Part shown: one piece after another, positions 25,932-33,230 of the stretch
Layout: each line of letters starts with the position of its first letter
Numbering within the stretch: position 1 is the stretch's first letter
Notes under the pieces: generated by a model
Seen by the model: only the letters and a program-made list of their open reading frames with translations
What the model was told of the DNA's origin: nothing
Databases searched by the model: none
Position numbers and translations under genes: made by a program
NCBI GenBank assembly: GCA_018240685.1
Contig: JAFEFG010000007.1
Coordinates: forward strand, 1 to 64,000
Length of the DNA stretch: 64,000 nt
Reading direction: 5' to 3'
Origin: Pseudomonadota bacterium
GTDB taxonomy: Bacteria; Pseudomonadota; Alphaproteobacteria; Reyranellales; Reyranellaceae

Positions 25932-26510
25932 CTATCGCTCGCCGAGCCACTCGGACCACAGTCCCTTGCGCGCCTGCCGCGCCAGGCTTTCGAAATGCGC
26001 GATCTTTGCGCCCGCATCCTTGTCGCCCGGCGGCGTGTCCGCGAGGTCGACGCCATAGGCGAACCCGTCCTCCACCAGCCGCAGGCCGATGTCGTGCGGC
26101 TGCGCCTTGCTGCCGGTCGGCCATTCGGCGGTGATCGTGCACTGCGCGACGAGATTGCAGGCGTGATCCCAGCGCACGGGCTGGCAGGCGATGTGATGAT
26201 CGCCGGCCGTCAGAAGATCCTCGAGCGCAGCCCGGGCGCGCATGCCAGCCATCGTCTCCTGACCGGTGAACTTGTTGCGCAGCTCCGGCGTCTGGATACC
26301 CCACAGCCGGATGTGCGCCTTCAGGCCCACGCCCGAAAGCGTGTCGCCGTCGATGGCATAGGCTTGGCCTTCCCAGCTCTTCGGCAGCGCCGCCTGCGGG
26401 CCGCCGCAGCCGGGGCCGGGCGGTTCGCCACGGGGATGCGGCTGGGCGAGAACCGGAAGGGCGAAGGCGGCCGACAAGGCCGTGGCGAGCAGGAGGGTGC
26501 GCATCGTCAT
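25932..26510 (-). CDS. thermonuclease-like (TNase/SNc fold) exported protein, probably degenerate
   Basis: 192 residues from the ATG at 26510 (a second ATG lies 6 nt later; the frame is open to 26555). Signal peptide 'MRTLLLATALSAAFALPVLA'. The staphylococcal-nuclease-like fold shows in 'EGQAYAIDGDTLSGVGLKAH', 'IRLWGIQTPELRNKFTGQET' and the C-terminal 'LARQARKGLWSEW'. By manual alignment with SNase, the Arg35 and Glu43 equivalents are kept (RLWGIQTPE), but the calcium ligand Asp40 is Gln and the YGR segment with Arg87 appears as 'DHACNLVAQC'. Catalysis may be weak or lost. Confidence 0.78.
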   Translation of the reverse strand: MTMRTLLLATALSAAFALPVLAQPHPRGEPPGPGCGGPQAALPKSWEGQAYAIDGDTLSGVGLKAHIRLWGIQTPELRNKFTGQETMAGMRARAALEDLLTAGDHHIACQPVRWDHACNLVAQCTITAEWPTGSKAQPHDIGLRLVEDGFAYGVDLADTPPGDKDAGAKIAHFESLARQARKGLWSEWLGER

Positions 26511-26568
26511 GAACTCAGCCGGGGTTTTATGGCGGATTTCCGGCCGAGTCCGCAAACGATGGCGGCGG

Positions 26569-27405
26569 CTATCCCCAAAGGCCGACGTGGTCTGCCGCGT
26601 AGACTTCGAGCGGACGCGGCAGCCTGCCGGTCAGCGCCTGCACGTCGCCCGTCACCCCGGCCGTCCAGCCCTCGCGCACGGGATGGAAGATCGACGCCAG
26701 GAAAGCGGCATAGTCGGGCGCCAGTCCGGCCGCGACGAGGCCGTCGATGAAAGTCCGATCATCGACCGCCGTATAGACGATCTCCCGCCCCAGGGCCCTG
26801 GACAGGATCGCCGCCGCCTCCGCATAGGAAAGAGCCTGCGGCCCGGTGAGGTTGAACGCCTTGCCGTCGAAACGGTCGCTGGCGAGCGCTGCCGCGGCGC
26901 TGGCGGCAATGTCGCGCGCATCGATGAAGCTCGACTTGCCGTCGGCAGCCGGTACCGCAATCACGCCCCGGCTCACGCCCGCGCGCCAGAAGGTATGGAA
27001 ATTGTCCGCAAACCAGTTGGGCCGCAGGATCACGAAGGGAACAGCGCCGCGTTCCAGCGACAGCTCGAGCTGCCGATAGGGGATGTTGTCGTCGGCATCG
27101 GCGCCGAGAACGGAGAGCAGCACGACCTTGACCTTGCGACGCGCGGCCTCCTGCAGGACCGGCCGCACAAGCCCGACGATGTCCAGGGTGCCGGCCGGCA
27201 CCAGCACGAACACACGGTCGACGCCCTCGAAGGCGGGCGCGATCGTCGACGGATCGGCGTAGTCGAAGTGCACGGGCTCCGCGCCGGGCATGGACGCCGC
27301 CTGACGCGAGGCCGCCCTGACCTGCTGACCGCCGGCAACGAGCGCGGCGACAAGCGGCGCGCCGATCGTGCCGGTCGCTCCCAGCACGAGGATCCTGCCG
27401 ATCAT
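26569..27405 (-). CDS. NmrA-like NAD(P)-binding oxidoreductase
   Basis: 278 residues from the ATG at 27405 with GGGAGA upstream. The Rossmann dinucleotide motif is 'ILVLGATGTIGAPLVAALVA' at residues 4-23; then come 'VRAASRQ', 'GVDRVFVLVPAG', 'FVILRPNWFADNF' and 'GKAFNLTGPQALSYAEAAAI', all typical of the NmrA/QOR2-type atypical short-chain dehydrogenases. It is transcribed divergently from the HxlR regulator, 115 nt apart, the usual arrangement for an HxlR-controlled quinone or electrophile stress gene. The substrate is not evident. Confidence 0.9.
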   Translation of the reverse strand: MIGRILVLGATGTIGAPLVAALVAGGQQVRAASRQAASMPGAEPVHFDYADPSTIAPAFEGVDRVFVLVPAGTLDIVGLVRPVLQEAARRKVKVVLLSVLGADADDNIPYRQLELSLERGAVPFVILRPNWFADNFHTFWRAGVSRGVIAVPAADGKSSFIDARDIAASAAAALASDRFDGKAFNLTGPQALSYAEAAAILSRALGREIVYTAVDDRTFIDGLVAAGLAPDYAAFLASIFHPVREGWTAGVTGDVQALTGRLPRPLEVYAADHVGLWG

Positions 27406-27520
27406 TTGTCTCTCCCAGGTTGTTGGTCTCAAATAGAGAGTACGGATAGATTAGAGATCGACGGACCCGCGTAAAGAAGGCAGGATTCCGGGAGATAGGA
27501 ACAGCGAAGGAACCAAAGCG

Positions 27521-27949
27521 ATGGCTTCCGGCCGACCCAAGCCCGCCAAGGCGACGCCCGACAGCGCCGTCGCGCTGCTACGGATCTACAGGCAGGCCGG
27601 CATGTCGATGGCGCGCTGTCCCATCCGCGACGTCCTCGACGGGATCGGCAGCAAATGGAGCACGCTCCTGCTCATGACGCTCGCCGAACGCACCCACCGC
27701 TTCGGCGAGCTGCGGCGCGCCGTGCCCGACATCTCGCAGAGGATGCTGACGCAGACGCTGCGCGACCTGCAGCGTGACGGACTTGTCCGGCGCGAGGTGC
27801 TGCCGACCCTGCCGCCGAGCGTCGAGTACAGCCTGACGCCGCTTGGACGAACGCTGCTGGAACCGCTGGCGCTGCTCGTCCATTGGGCCGACTCCCATCA
27901 CGCCGCGATTCGCGCCGCCCGGTCGGCGTTCGAGCGCAAGGCGGCCTGA
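27521..27949 (+). CDS. HxlR family transcriptional regulator
   Basis: 142 residues. The winged-helix domain has the HxlR signature '[20 protein letters not shown]' with the conserved N-terminal cysteine (about residue 33), then '[20 protein letters not shown]' and '[17 protein letters not shown]', '[16 protein letters not shown]'. Regulators of this type respond to electrophiles or quinones through that cysteine. It is divergent from the NmrA-like gene and probably controls it; a short TCTC-AAATA-GAGA inverted repeat at 27427-27439 lies between them but is too weak to call an operator. Confidence 0.92.
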   Translation: MASGRPKPAKATPDSAVALLRIYRQAGMSMARCPIRDVLDGIGSKWSTLLLMTLAERTHRFGELRRAVPDISQRMLTQTLRDLQRDGLVRREVLPTLPPSVEYSLTPLGRTLLEPLALLVHWADSHHAAIRAARSAFERKAA

Positions 27950-27978
27950 CGGTCGTATGCAGCCGCCGCCCGACCCGC

Positions 27979-28302
27979 TCACCGTCCGATGCTGACCCGA
28001 ATGCGGAATTCCGATCGTGGCGCTGTCGCCTCCCAGGGACGCGCGAGCTGGAGCGCCAGCGCGGTATCGCCGCCACCCGTCAGGAGATAGCGGAAAGTCC
28101 GGAGCCCGCCACCGCCGAGGCCGGTGCCCGCGGCGGGCTCGAAATCGTCGGATTGAGGTCGGAGCATTTCGGGATCCGCCTGCGTCGCGCTCCAGCGGAA
28201 GCCCGTCGTCGGATTCTCCGCCAGCCGGATGACCAGTATGTCGCCAGGCCGGCCGGTTATGGTGCCGCCGTTGTGTCCCTCTCCGATCAGGATCTCGGCC
28301 AT
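27979..28302 (-). CDS. chagasin-family cysteine protease inhibitor (I42)
   Basis: 107 residues, no signal peptide. Chagasin family proteins block papain-like (C1) proteases with three loops. All three are present: 'NPTTGFRW' (residues 30-37), 'GGGGLRTFRY' (63-72) and 'RPWE' (88-91). It is the last of four minus-strand genes that begin with a papain-like protease (28942-30027), the classical target of this inhibitor. The lack of an export signal in both places enzyme and inhibitor in the same compartment. It starts 15 nt after the 68-residue gene. Confidence 0.93.
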   Translation of the reverse strand: MAEILIGEGHNGGTITGRPGDILVIRLAENPTTGFRWSATQADPEMLRPQSDDFEPAAGTGLGGGGLRTFRYLLTGGGDTALALQLARPWEATAPRSEFRIRVSIGR

Positions 28303-28317
28303 CGACGGAACTCCGTC

Positions 28318-28524
28318 TCAGGCCGAAGCCGCGGCGGGCGGCGTTTGCGTGGGCACGCCCGCTGCGGCGGCATGATCCGCCGCCGGATCGATGAGATGCA
28401 CGGGCACCTCGGTGCCCGGCGGCACCGCGAGCGGCGCTGTGTCGGCGCCGGTGCCGGTTTGCGACGATGCCTGCAGGCCTTCCATTTCGGCCGGAGTCAG
28501 GTCGCGTGGTCTCGTCTCTGCCAT
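28318..28524 (-). CDS. 68-residue low-complexity protein of the papain/chagasin locus
   Basis: Begins MAETRPRDLTPAEMEGLQAS, followed by a Pro/Ala/Thr-rich, probably disordered tail with 'VPPGTEVPVHLIDPAADH'. The N-terminal 'DLTPAEMEGLQ' resembles 'DLDPSQLNTLI' at the start of the papain-like protease encoded in the same operon (D-L-x-P-x-x-[ML]-x-x-L). That could be a shared recognition or targeting segment. No known family is recognised; a peptide precursor or protease substrate is possible. It lies between the 124-residue protein and the inhibitor with 25- and 15-nt gaps. Confidence 0.6.
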   Translation of the reverse strand: MAETRPRDLTPAEMEGLQASSQTGTGADTAPLAVPPGTEVPVHLIDPAADHAAAAGVPTQTPPAAASA

Positions 28525-28549
28525 CGAAGACCTCCGGGGCGCGCCTGGA

Positions 28550-28924
28550 TCACCAGACGTACATCTCGTGGATCATGTTATCGGACTCCTGCCGATAGTT
28601 CACGTTGCCCTGCGTCTGGCGCGCATTGGCGCCGAGCATCGTAAAGGCCACGATCGCGCTGTCGGAGTTGTTGGCCAGCTTGACCCAGCCAACGCCGGCA
28701 ACGCCGACCCACGAGTTGCGGTTCTCGTTGATCGACCAGAGCGCGTTGATCTTCTTGTTGTTCACCCAGGTCGAGGCGCCGATACCGCCAGCCGTCACGC
28801 CGCCGGACGATATCGCGGCGGCGGGCGGTTCGGCGGTAGGCGCGGCGGGAACGGCGGCCGCGCCGGCGGTTTCAGTCATTCCGGCTCCGGAAAGCATGTC
28901 TTGCTGGGGTGAGGTATCGGCCAT
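28550..28924 (-). CDS. stand-alone copy of the papain C-terminal domain
   Basis: 124 residues: an Ala/Pro-rich, probably disordered lead (1-50, starting MADTSPQQDM), then a 74-residue domain. 'WVNNKKINALWSINENRNSW', 'GVGWVKLANNSDSA' and the C-terminal 'IHEMYVW' align colinearly with residues 289-361 of the neighbouring protease ('WLNNTKVVGLWTIDQDRNAW', 'GYGWRKIAWDNDN', 'IKQIYVL'). So the protease tail also exists as a separate protein, 17 nt downstream of the protease. The fold is probably a small beta-rich binding domain; I do not recognise a named family. Confidence 0.85.
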   Translation of the reverse strand: MADTSPQQDMLSGAGMTETAGAAAVPAAPTAEPPAAAISSGGVTAGGIGASTWVNNKKINALWSINENRNSWVGVAGVGWVKLANNSDSAIVAFTMLGANARQTQGNVNYRQESDNMIHEMYVW

Positions 28925-28941
28925 GGTTCATCTCCTGTCCG

Positions 28942-30027
28942 TCAGAGCACGTAGATCTGCTTGATGACGCCGTTGTCCTGGTAGACGTTCACCGGACGCC
29001 CGCCTTCCTTGGCGGCCGCCAGCAGGCGGAGAAGATCGAAGAAGATGTTGTCGTTGTCCCAGGCGATCTTCCTCCAGCCGTATCCGTTGAGATAGGCCCA
29101 GGCGTTGCGATCCTGATCGATCGTCCAGAGGCCGACGACCTTCGTGTTGTTGAGCCAGCCCGTCTCGAGGATTCCCTCGACGGCCCACATGGTGGAGTCG
29201 ATGCCGCATTGGCCGTAGGCGATGCAGAAGAAGCCCTGCTCTCCCCAGCCGGTTCCCCAGCTGTTCTTGCAGATCCAGAAGCCGCCGGCATCGCTGTAGC
29301 CGATCACGGAGATGCAGTGGCCGCCGGCCACGCCCCCCGAGACGTGCTTGTACACGCCGCTCTTGTAGGAGAAGAAGTCGTTGTAGACGGTGAAGCAGCT
29401 CGCGAGCGGGCCTTTCGTCGAGATCCATGTCTTCATGTCGGCCGCCGACGAGATCGTGTGCCACCCGCTGATCTTGGTGGCGCGGCTCGCCCAGTTCGAG
29501 CATTGCGCGCAGGCCTGCTGATGATCGGTATAGGGGAAGCAGGCCTCATCCGGCACGCCGGTGTTCTTGTAGCCGTCCATCGCCGGCGTCATGTACCAGC
29601 CGTTGCTGCAGCTCGCGCCGCTCGCCGGACCGATGCAGAAGAACAGCGAGGCTTCCGACAGGTCCACCGCCAGTCCGGGGTTGCCGCGCTGGATACGGAT
29701 CATCGCCTCGACCGTAGCCGTGCTTCCGAACGAGACGCAGGAGCCGCAACCGCCCTGGTCGCGAATCGGCGTGATGTAGTTGTTGCCGCCGACATTGCGC
29801 CAGTCGTACGCGGCTGCGGCGGAGATGGTCGCCTTGAGCGCGCCGATCTTGGCCGCCGACGCCTGGTTGCGCTGCTCCAGGCTCTCCTCGCCGGGCCCGG
29901 GCGTATAGCCGAGACGGCGGGCCTGCTCGTCTTCGGAAAGCGCCGAAACAGATGTCTGCCCGGCGGTCCATCCGCCGTCTGCGGCTTGTATCAACGTATT
30001 GAGTTGACTGGGGTCGAGATCCGCCAT
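28942..30027 (-). CDS. papain-like (C1A) cysteine protease with extra C-terminal domain
   Basis: 361 residues from the ATG at 30027, with GGGAGG upstream; the frame is open to 30129 but that stretch looks non-coding. Residues 1-75 form a short pro-like region ('LSEDEQARRLGYTPGPGEES'). The catalytic domain spans 76-285: oxyanion Gln91 and nucleophile Cys97 in 'DQGGCGSCVSFGS', His237 in 'GGHCISVIGY', and Asn255 in 'CKNSWGTGWGEQGFF'. All catalytic residues are present and many extra cysteines suggest disulfides. Residues 289-361 are an accessory domain duplicated in the next gene. No signal peptide is seen. It heads the operon ending with a chagasin inhibitor. Confidence 0.95.
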   Translation of the reverse strand: MADLDPSQLNTLIQAADGGWTAGQTSVSALSEDEQARRLGYTPGPGEESLEQRNQASAAKIGALKATISAAAAYDWRNVGGNNYITPIRDQGGCGSCVSFGSTATVEAMIRIQRGNPGLAVDLSEASLFFCIGPASGASCSNGWYMTPAMDGYKNTGVPDEACFPYTDHQQACAQCSNWASRATKISGWHTISSAADMKTWISTKGPLASCFTVYNDFFSYKSGVYKHVSGGVAGGHCISVIGYSDAGGFWICKNSWGTGWGEQGFFCIAYGQCGIDSTMWAVEGILETGWLNNTKVVGLWTIDQDRNAWAYLNGYGWRKIAWDNDNIFFDLLRLLAAAKEGGRPVNVYQDNGVIKQIYVL

Positions 30028-30529
30028 GAGAACCTCCCTGTGCTCGGATGCGTCTTGAATTGCGTCCTGGTCGTCGAAGACAAAACCATCGAAGGCAAAC
30101 GCGCCCATCCGCTGCGACGGAATCCGCACGCATTTCCCTGTTCGCGACTCGCCTCATCGGGCGGTCTGCGCCTTACGCGATGTCCTTGGAAGTCCCGGGT
30201 TCGTCGGGGGCGAACGACTCGGGAATCGGCAACACGCCGTTATTCCCGTCTGACCGTCACACGAACTGTGAACCGCACGCCTTACGCTTCATCCATTCCA
30301 TCGTCATCCTCCCTACAAGAGTTCTGACTGCGCGATGGACAGCATTGAAGGTCATCGGACTCGTAAGCTCGAGCCCTCGATCAGGCGAGAGTCATTTTCG
30401 CATTACCCAATGAATGCGTCTCGCATCAGTTGTGACAAAGATGTGGCCACAACGTTGTTGGTGTGCGGCGAACCACCGGCCGCAACGGACTCAAACTGCC
30501 GCGACGACGACGTGCCGCGGACGGCAATG
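30028..30529. other. gap upstream of the protease operon, with a small TGA-interrupted frame
   Basis: About 500 bases of lower GC, without an intact gene. On the minus strand a strong ribosome site (GTAGGGAGG, 30308-30316) precedes an ATG at 30307, giving a 16-residue frame 'MTMEWMKRKACGSQFV' to a TGA at 30257-30259. The same frame then continues for 27 codons ('RSDGNNGVLPIPESFAPDEP' and on) to a TAA at 30173. This may be a leader peptide, a short gene broken by a point mutation, or chance. The promoter of the protease operon probably lies here. Confidence 0.4.
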
Positions 30530-31153
30530 CTACGGCAACACCTTCTTCATCCAGAGGGCGGTCGCCTGCGCTTCCTGGCTGTCGCTCGCCTCGAGCTGCG
30601 CGATCACGCGATGGCGGTCCTCGAGGTCGCGGTTCTGGCTGAGCTTGGCTTTGACCTCGATGCGCGCGAGCGGCATGCGGAAGGCAACGAGGCCCTTGGT
30701 CTGCGCTTCGGCTGTGCCGGACGGCAGACGGTCGAGCGTCCAGGCGTCCGGTCCCGGGCCTTCGTAGACCGCGGTGAGTCTGGCCAGCACGTCGAGCGCG
30801 CCCTTGGTGTCGTCGATGATCGCCGGAGCGCCGTAGGCGTGGACGGTCACGTAGTTCCAGGTCGGCACCTTGGGACCCGGCGTATACCAGGTCGGCGAGA
30901 CATAGGCGTGCGGCCCCCAGAACATGGCCATCGACAGGCTGCCTTCCGCGAACAGCATCCAGTGCGGGTTGGCGCGGGCCACGTGGCCGATCAACTGTCC
31001 GTGCTCGCTGCCATCGTCCTGCCAGAGCAGCGCGAGATGGCTCGCGAAGGGCGCACCATCCGGCCCGGTCGTCACCAGGAGCGCCCAGCCGTGGGCCTGC
31101 ATGATCTCGCGGCCGGTCTGCTCGGACGCCTCAAAGAGCTTGGGGATATACAT
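30530..31153 (-). CDS. PaiB-like FMN-binding protein
   Basis: 207 residues. Matches the PaiB/FMN-binding negative transcriptional regulator family: 'MYIPKLFEASEQTGREIMQA', 'GPDGAPFASHLALLW', 'GHVARANPHWMLFAEG', 'FWGPHAYVSPTWYTPGPKVP' and 'TWNYVTVHAYG' (residues 94-125, flavin-binding split barrel). In Bacillus, PaiB represses sporulation and protease genes; in Proteobacteria the role is unclear and it may be a flavin enzyme rather than a regulator. Divergent from the dienelactone hydrolase gene. Confidence 0.93.
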   Translation of the reverse strand: MYIPKLFEASEQTGREIMQAHGWALLVTTGPDGAPFASHLALLWQDDGSEHGQLIGHVARANPHWMLFAEGSLSMAMFWGPHAYVSPTWYTPGPKVPTWNYVTVHAYGAPAIIDDTKGALDVLARLTAVYEGPGPDAWTLDRLPSGTAEAQTKGLVAFRMPLARIEVKAKLSQNRDLEDRHRVIAQLEASDSQEAQATALWMKKVLP

Positions 31154-31244
31154 ATCGGGCTTTCTCCGGCTCGCCCTGCGAGCGGACGGGTTGAATGGAG
31201 CCCGATTACCATGTCAGATGCGGCCCGCAACCGGGAGGTTTCTC

Positions 31245-31913
31245 ATGGGTGAAGATATCCGTCTTAAGTCATCGGCCGGTGAAATCGGCGCCTATCTCGC
31301 CACGCCGAAGGGCACGCCCAAGGGCGGCATCGTGGTCATCCAGGAGATCTTCGGCGTCAACCACCACATCAAGGCGGTGACCGACAAGTTCGCGGCCGAA
31401 GGCTATCTCGCGATCGCGCCCTGCTTCTTCGATCACGTGAAGACCGGCGTCGAGCTCGGCTATACGCCCGACACCATCGCCGAAGGCCGCACGTACGTGA
31501 CCGAACTCGGCTTCGACAAGCCGGTGGCGGATGTCGATGCGGCCATCGCGGAACTGAAGCGCCGCGGCGTCGGCAAGGTCGCCGTGACCGGCTTCTGCTG
31601 GGGCGGCACCATCACCTGGCTGTCGGCAACGCGGCTGAAGCCCGACGCGGCCATCGCCTACTACGGCGGCGGCATCTACGGCACCAAGAACGAGAAGCCG
31701 CAGGTGCCTACGATGATGCATTTCGGCGACAAGGACATGCACATCCCGATGGCGCATGTGGAGGAGCTCCGGAAACTGCATCCCGGCGTGCAGATCTTCG
31801 ACTATCCGGCCGATCACGGCTTCCATTGCGACGAGCGCGGCTCCTACGACGCCACCGCCTCCAAGCAGGCGATGGCCCGTACGCTGGACTTCCTGAAGAA
31901 GCACGTGGGCTAA
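31245..31913 (+). CDS. dienelactone hydrolase family protein
   Basis: 222 residues from the ATG at 31245 (GGGAGG 5 nt before). Alpha/beta hydrolase of the carboxymethylenebutenolidase type: 'GGIVVIQEIFGVNHHIKAVT' (conserved Glu of the QEIFG motif), nucleophile Cys in 'AVTGFCWGGTITWL' (about residue 122), Asp in 'FGDKDMHIP' and His in 'YPADHGFHCDERG'. The Cys-Asp-His triad is complete. It could act in aromatic breakdown or as a general esterase. A REP-like double palindrome follows the stop. Confidence 0.93.
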   Translation: MGEDIRLKSSAGEIGAYLATPKGTPKGGIVVIQEIFGVNHHIKAVTDKFAAEGYLAIAPCFFDHVKTGVELGYTPDTIAEGRTYVTELGFDKPVADVDAAIAELKRRGVGKVAVTGFCWGGTITWLSATRLKPDAAIAYYGGGIYGTKNEKPQVPTMMHFGDKDMHIPMAHVEELRKLHPGVQIFDYPADHGFHCDERGSYDATASKQAMARTLDFLKKHVG

Positions 31914-31921
31914 GGCTCATT

Positions 31922-31996
31922 GGAGCGCGCCACTCCAGTGGCGCATCTTCTTGTCCGCTCAACATTCCCATGAGCGCCACCGGGGTGGCGCGCTCC
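31922..31996. repeat. REP-like inverted pair of palindromes
   Basis: Two 23-bp arms in opposite orientation (31922-31944 and 31974-31996) match at about 21 of 23 positions. Each arm itself contains a perfect hairpin: GCGCCACT-CC-AGTGGCGC in the first and GCGCCACC-GG-GGTGGCGC in the second, with a shared flank GGAGCGC/GCGCTCC. Such nested pairs are typical of REP/BIME elements. It fills the gap between the dienelactone hydrolase stop and the CoA-transferase ATG at 31998. Confidence 0.7.
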
Positions 31997-31997
31997 G

Positions 31998-33230
31998 ATG
32001 AAGAAGCCAACCCAAAAGACCTTCACCCCGAACGCCCCCGGCCCCCTCAACGGGGTTCGCGTCGTCGACCTGTCGCGCCTGGTGGCCGGCAACGTGCTCA
32101 CGCTGCAGCTCGCCGACTTCGGCGCCGAGGTCATCAAGGTCGAACCGCCGGAAGGCGATACGCTGCGCTCCTGGCGCGTGAAGAGCGTCGAAACGGCGTG
32201 GAAGGTCTACAGTCGCAACAAGAAGAGCATTGCGCTCGACCTGCGGTCCGATGCCGGCCGCGCCATCGTGCGCCAGCTCGCAGCATCGGCGGCGATCCTG
32301 GTCGAGAGTTTCCGGCCCGGTGTCCTGGAGGACATGGGCCTCTCGCCCGTGGCGCTGCACGAGATCAATCCCAAGCTGGTCGTCGTGCGCATCTCGGGCT
32401 GGGGGCAGGACGGACGCTACCGCCACAAGCCCGGCTTCGGCACGCTGATCGAAGGCTATAGCGGCTTCGCGTCGATGAATGGCTTCGCCGACCGCGAGCC
32501 GGTGCTGCCGCCGATGTATCTCGCCGACTGCATGGCGGCACTGAACGGCTACGGCGCAGTGATGGTCGCGTTGCGCGAAGTCGAGATCAACGGCGGGCGC
32601 GGCCAGGTGCTGGACCTGCCGCTGTTCGATCCCCTCTTCTCCATGCTCGGGCCACAGGCCGCCAACTACAGGCTCACCGGCGAGGTGAAGATGCGCACCG
32701 GCAGCCGCTCCACCAACGCCGCTCCGCGCAACGTCTACAGGACGCGCGACGGCCATTGGGTGTGCCTGTCGGCCTCGACCCAGGGCATGGCCGAGCGCGT
32801 GCTGGCGAAGATCGGCCATCCCGAGCTGATCAAGGATCCGCGCTTCGCCACCAACATCGAGCGCGTGAAGCATGGCGAGGAACTCGACCGGCTGATCGGC
32901 GACTTCGTCGGCGCGCGCGATCTCAAGGAGAACCTGGCGTATTTCGACGAGGCGGGCGTGACCATCGGCCCGGTCAACGACATCTCGCAGATCGTGCAGG
33001 ACGACTACGTGCTGGAACGCGAGGCGCTGATCGAGATCCCCGACGAGGAGATGGGCGAGCTGCCCACGCATCCTGTGGTGCCGCGCTTCTCGGGCACGCC
33101 GGGCGCCCTGCGCGCGGCCGCGCCGCGGCTCGGCGAACACAACGAGGCGCTGCTGAAACCGCTGCTGGGCGACACCGAGTACGCCAAGCTATGTGACGCA
33201 GGCGTCATCTCGAAGGGGAGAAAGAAGTGA
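31998..33230 (+). CDS. CaiB/BaiF family III CoA-transferase
   Basis: 410 residues. Characteristic blocks: 'GVRVVDLSRLVAGNVLTLQL', 'DFGAEVIKVEPPEGDTLRSW', 'YSRNKKSIALDLRSDAGRAI', 'NPKLVVVRISGWGQDGRYRH' and the catalytic Asp in 'PPMYLADCMAALNGYGAV' (near residue 175). These enzymes move CoA between carboxylic acids through an aspartyl-CoA intermediate. The start codon lies one base after a REP-like palindrome and lacks a Shine-Dalgarno. The next gene, an HpcH/CitE-type lyase, overlaps by 4 nt, so the pair probably works in one pathway: acid activation to a CoA ester, then C-C cleavage. Confidence 0.93.
   Translation: MKKPTQKTFTPNAPGPLNGVRVVDLSRLVAGNVLTLQLADFGAEVIKVEPPEGDTLRSWRVKSVETAWKVYSRNKKSIALDLRSDAGRAIVRQLAASAAILVESFRPGVLEDMGLSPVALHEINPKLVVVRISGWGQDGRYRHKPGFGTLIEGYSGFASMNGFADREPVLPPMYLADCMAALNGYGAVMVALREVEINGGRGQVLDLPLFDPLFSMLGPQAANYRLTGEVKMRTGSRSTNAAPRNVYRTRDGHWVCLSASTQGMAERVLAKIGHPELIKDPRFATNIERVKHGEELDRLIGDFVGARDLKENLAYFDEAGVTIGPVNDISQIVQDDYVLEREALIEIPDEEMGELPTHPVVPRFSGTPGALRAAAPRLGEHNEALLKPLLGDTEYAKLCDAGVISKGRKK

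Noticed and set aside
27427-27439. HxlR operator TCTC-AAATA-GAGA
   Set aside because: Only four base pairs per arm; such repeats are frequent by chance.
30173-30307. Selenocysteine reading of the in-frame TGA
   Set aside because: There is no visible SECIS-like hairpin directly after the TGA and no sign of a selenoprotein family; an interrupted frame or leader peptide is simpler.
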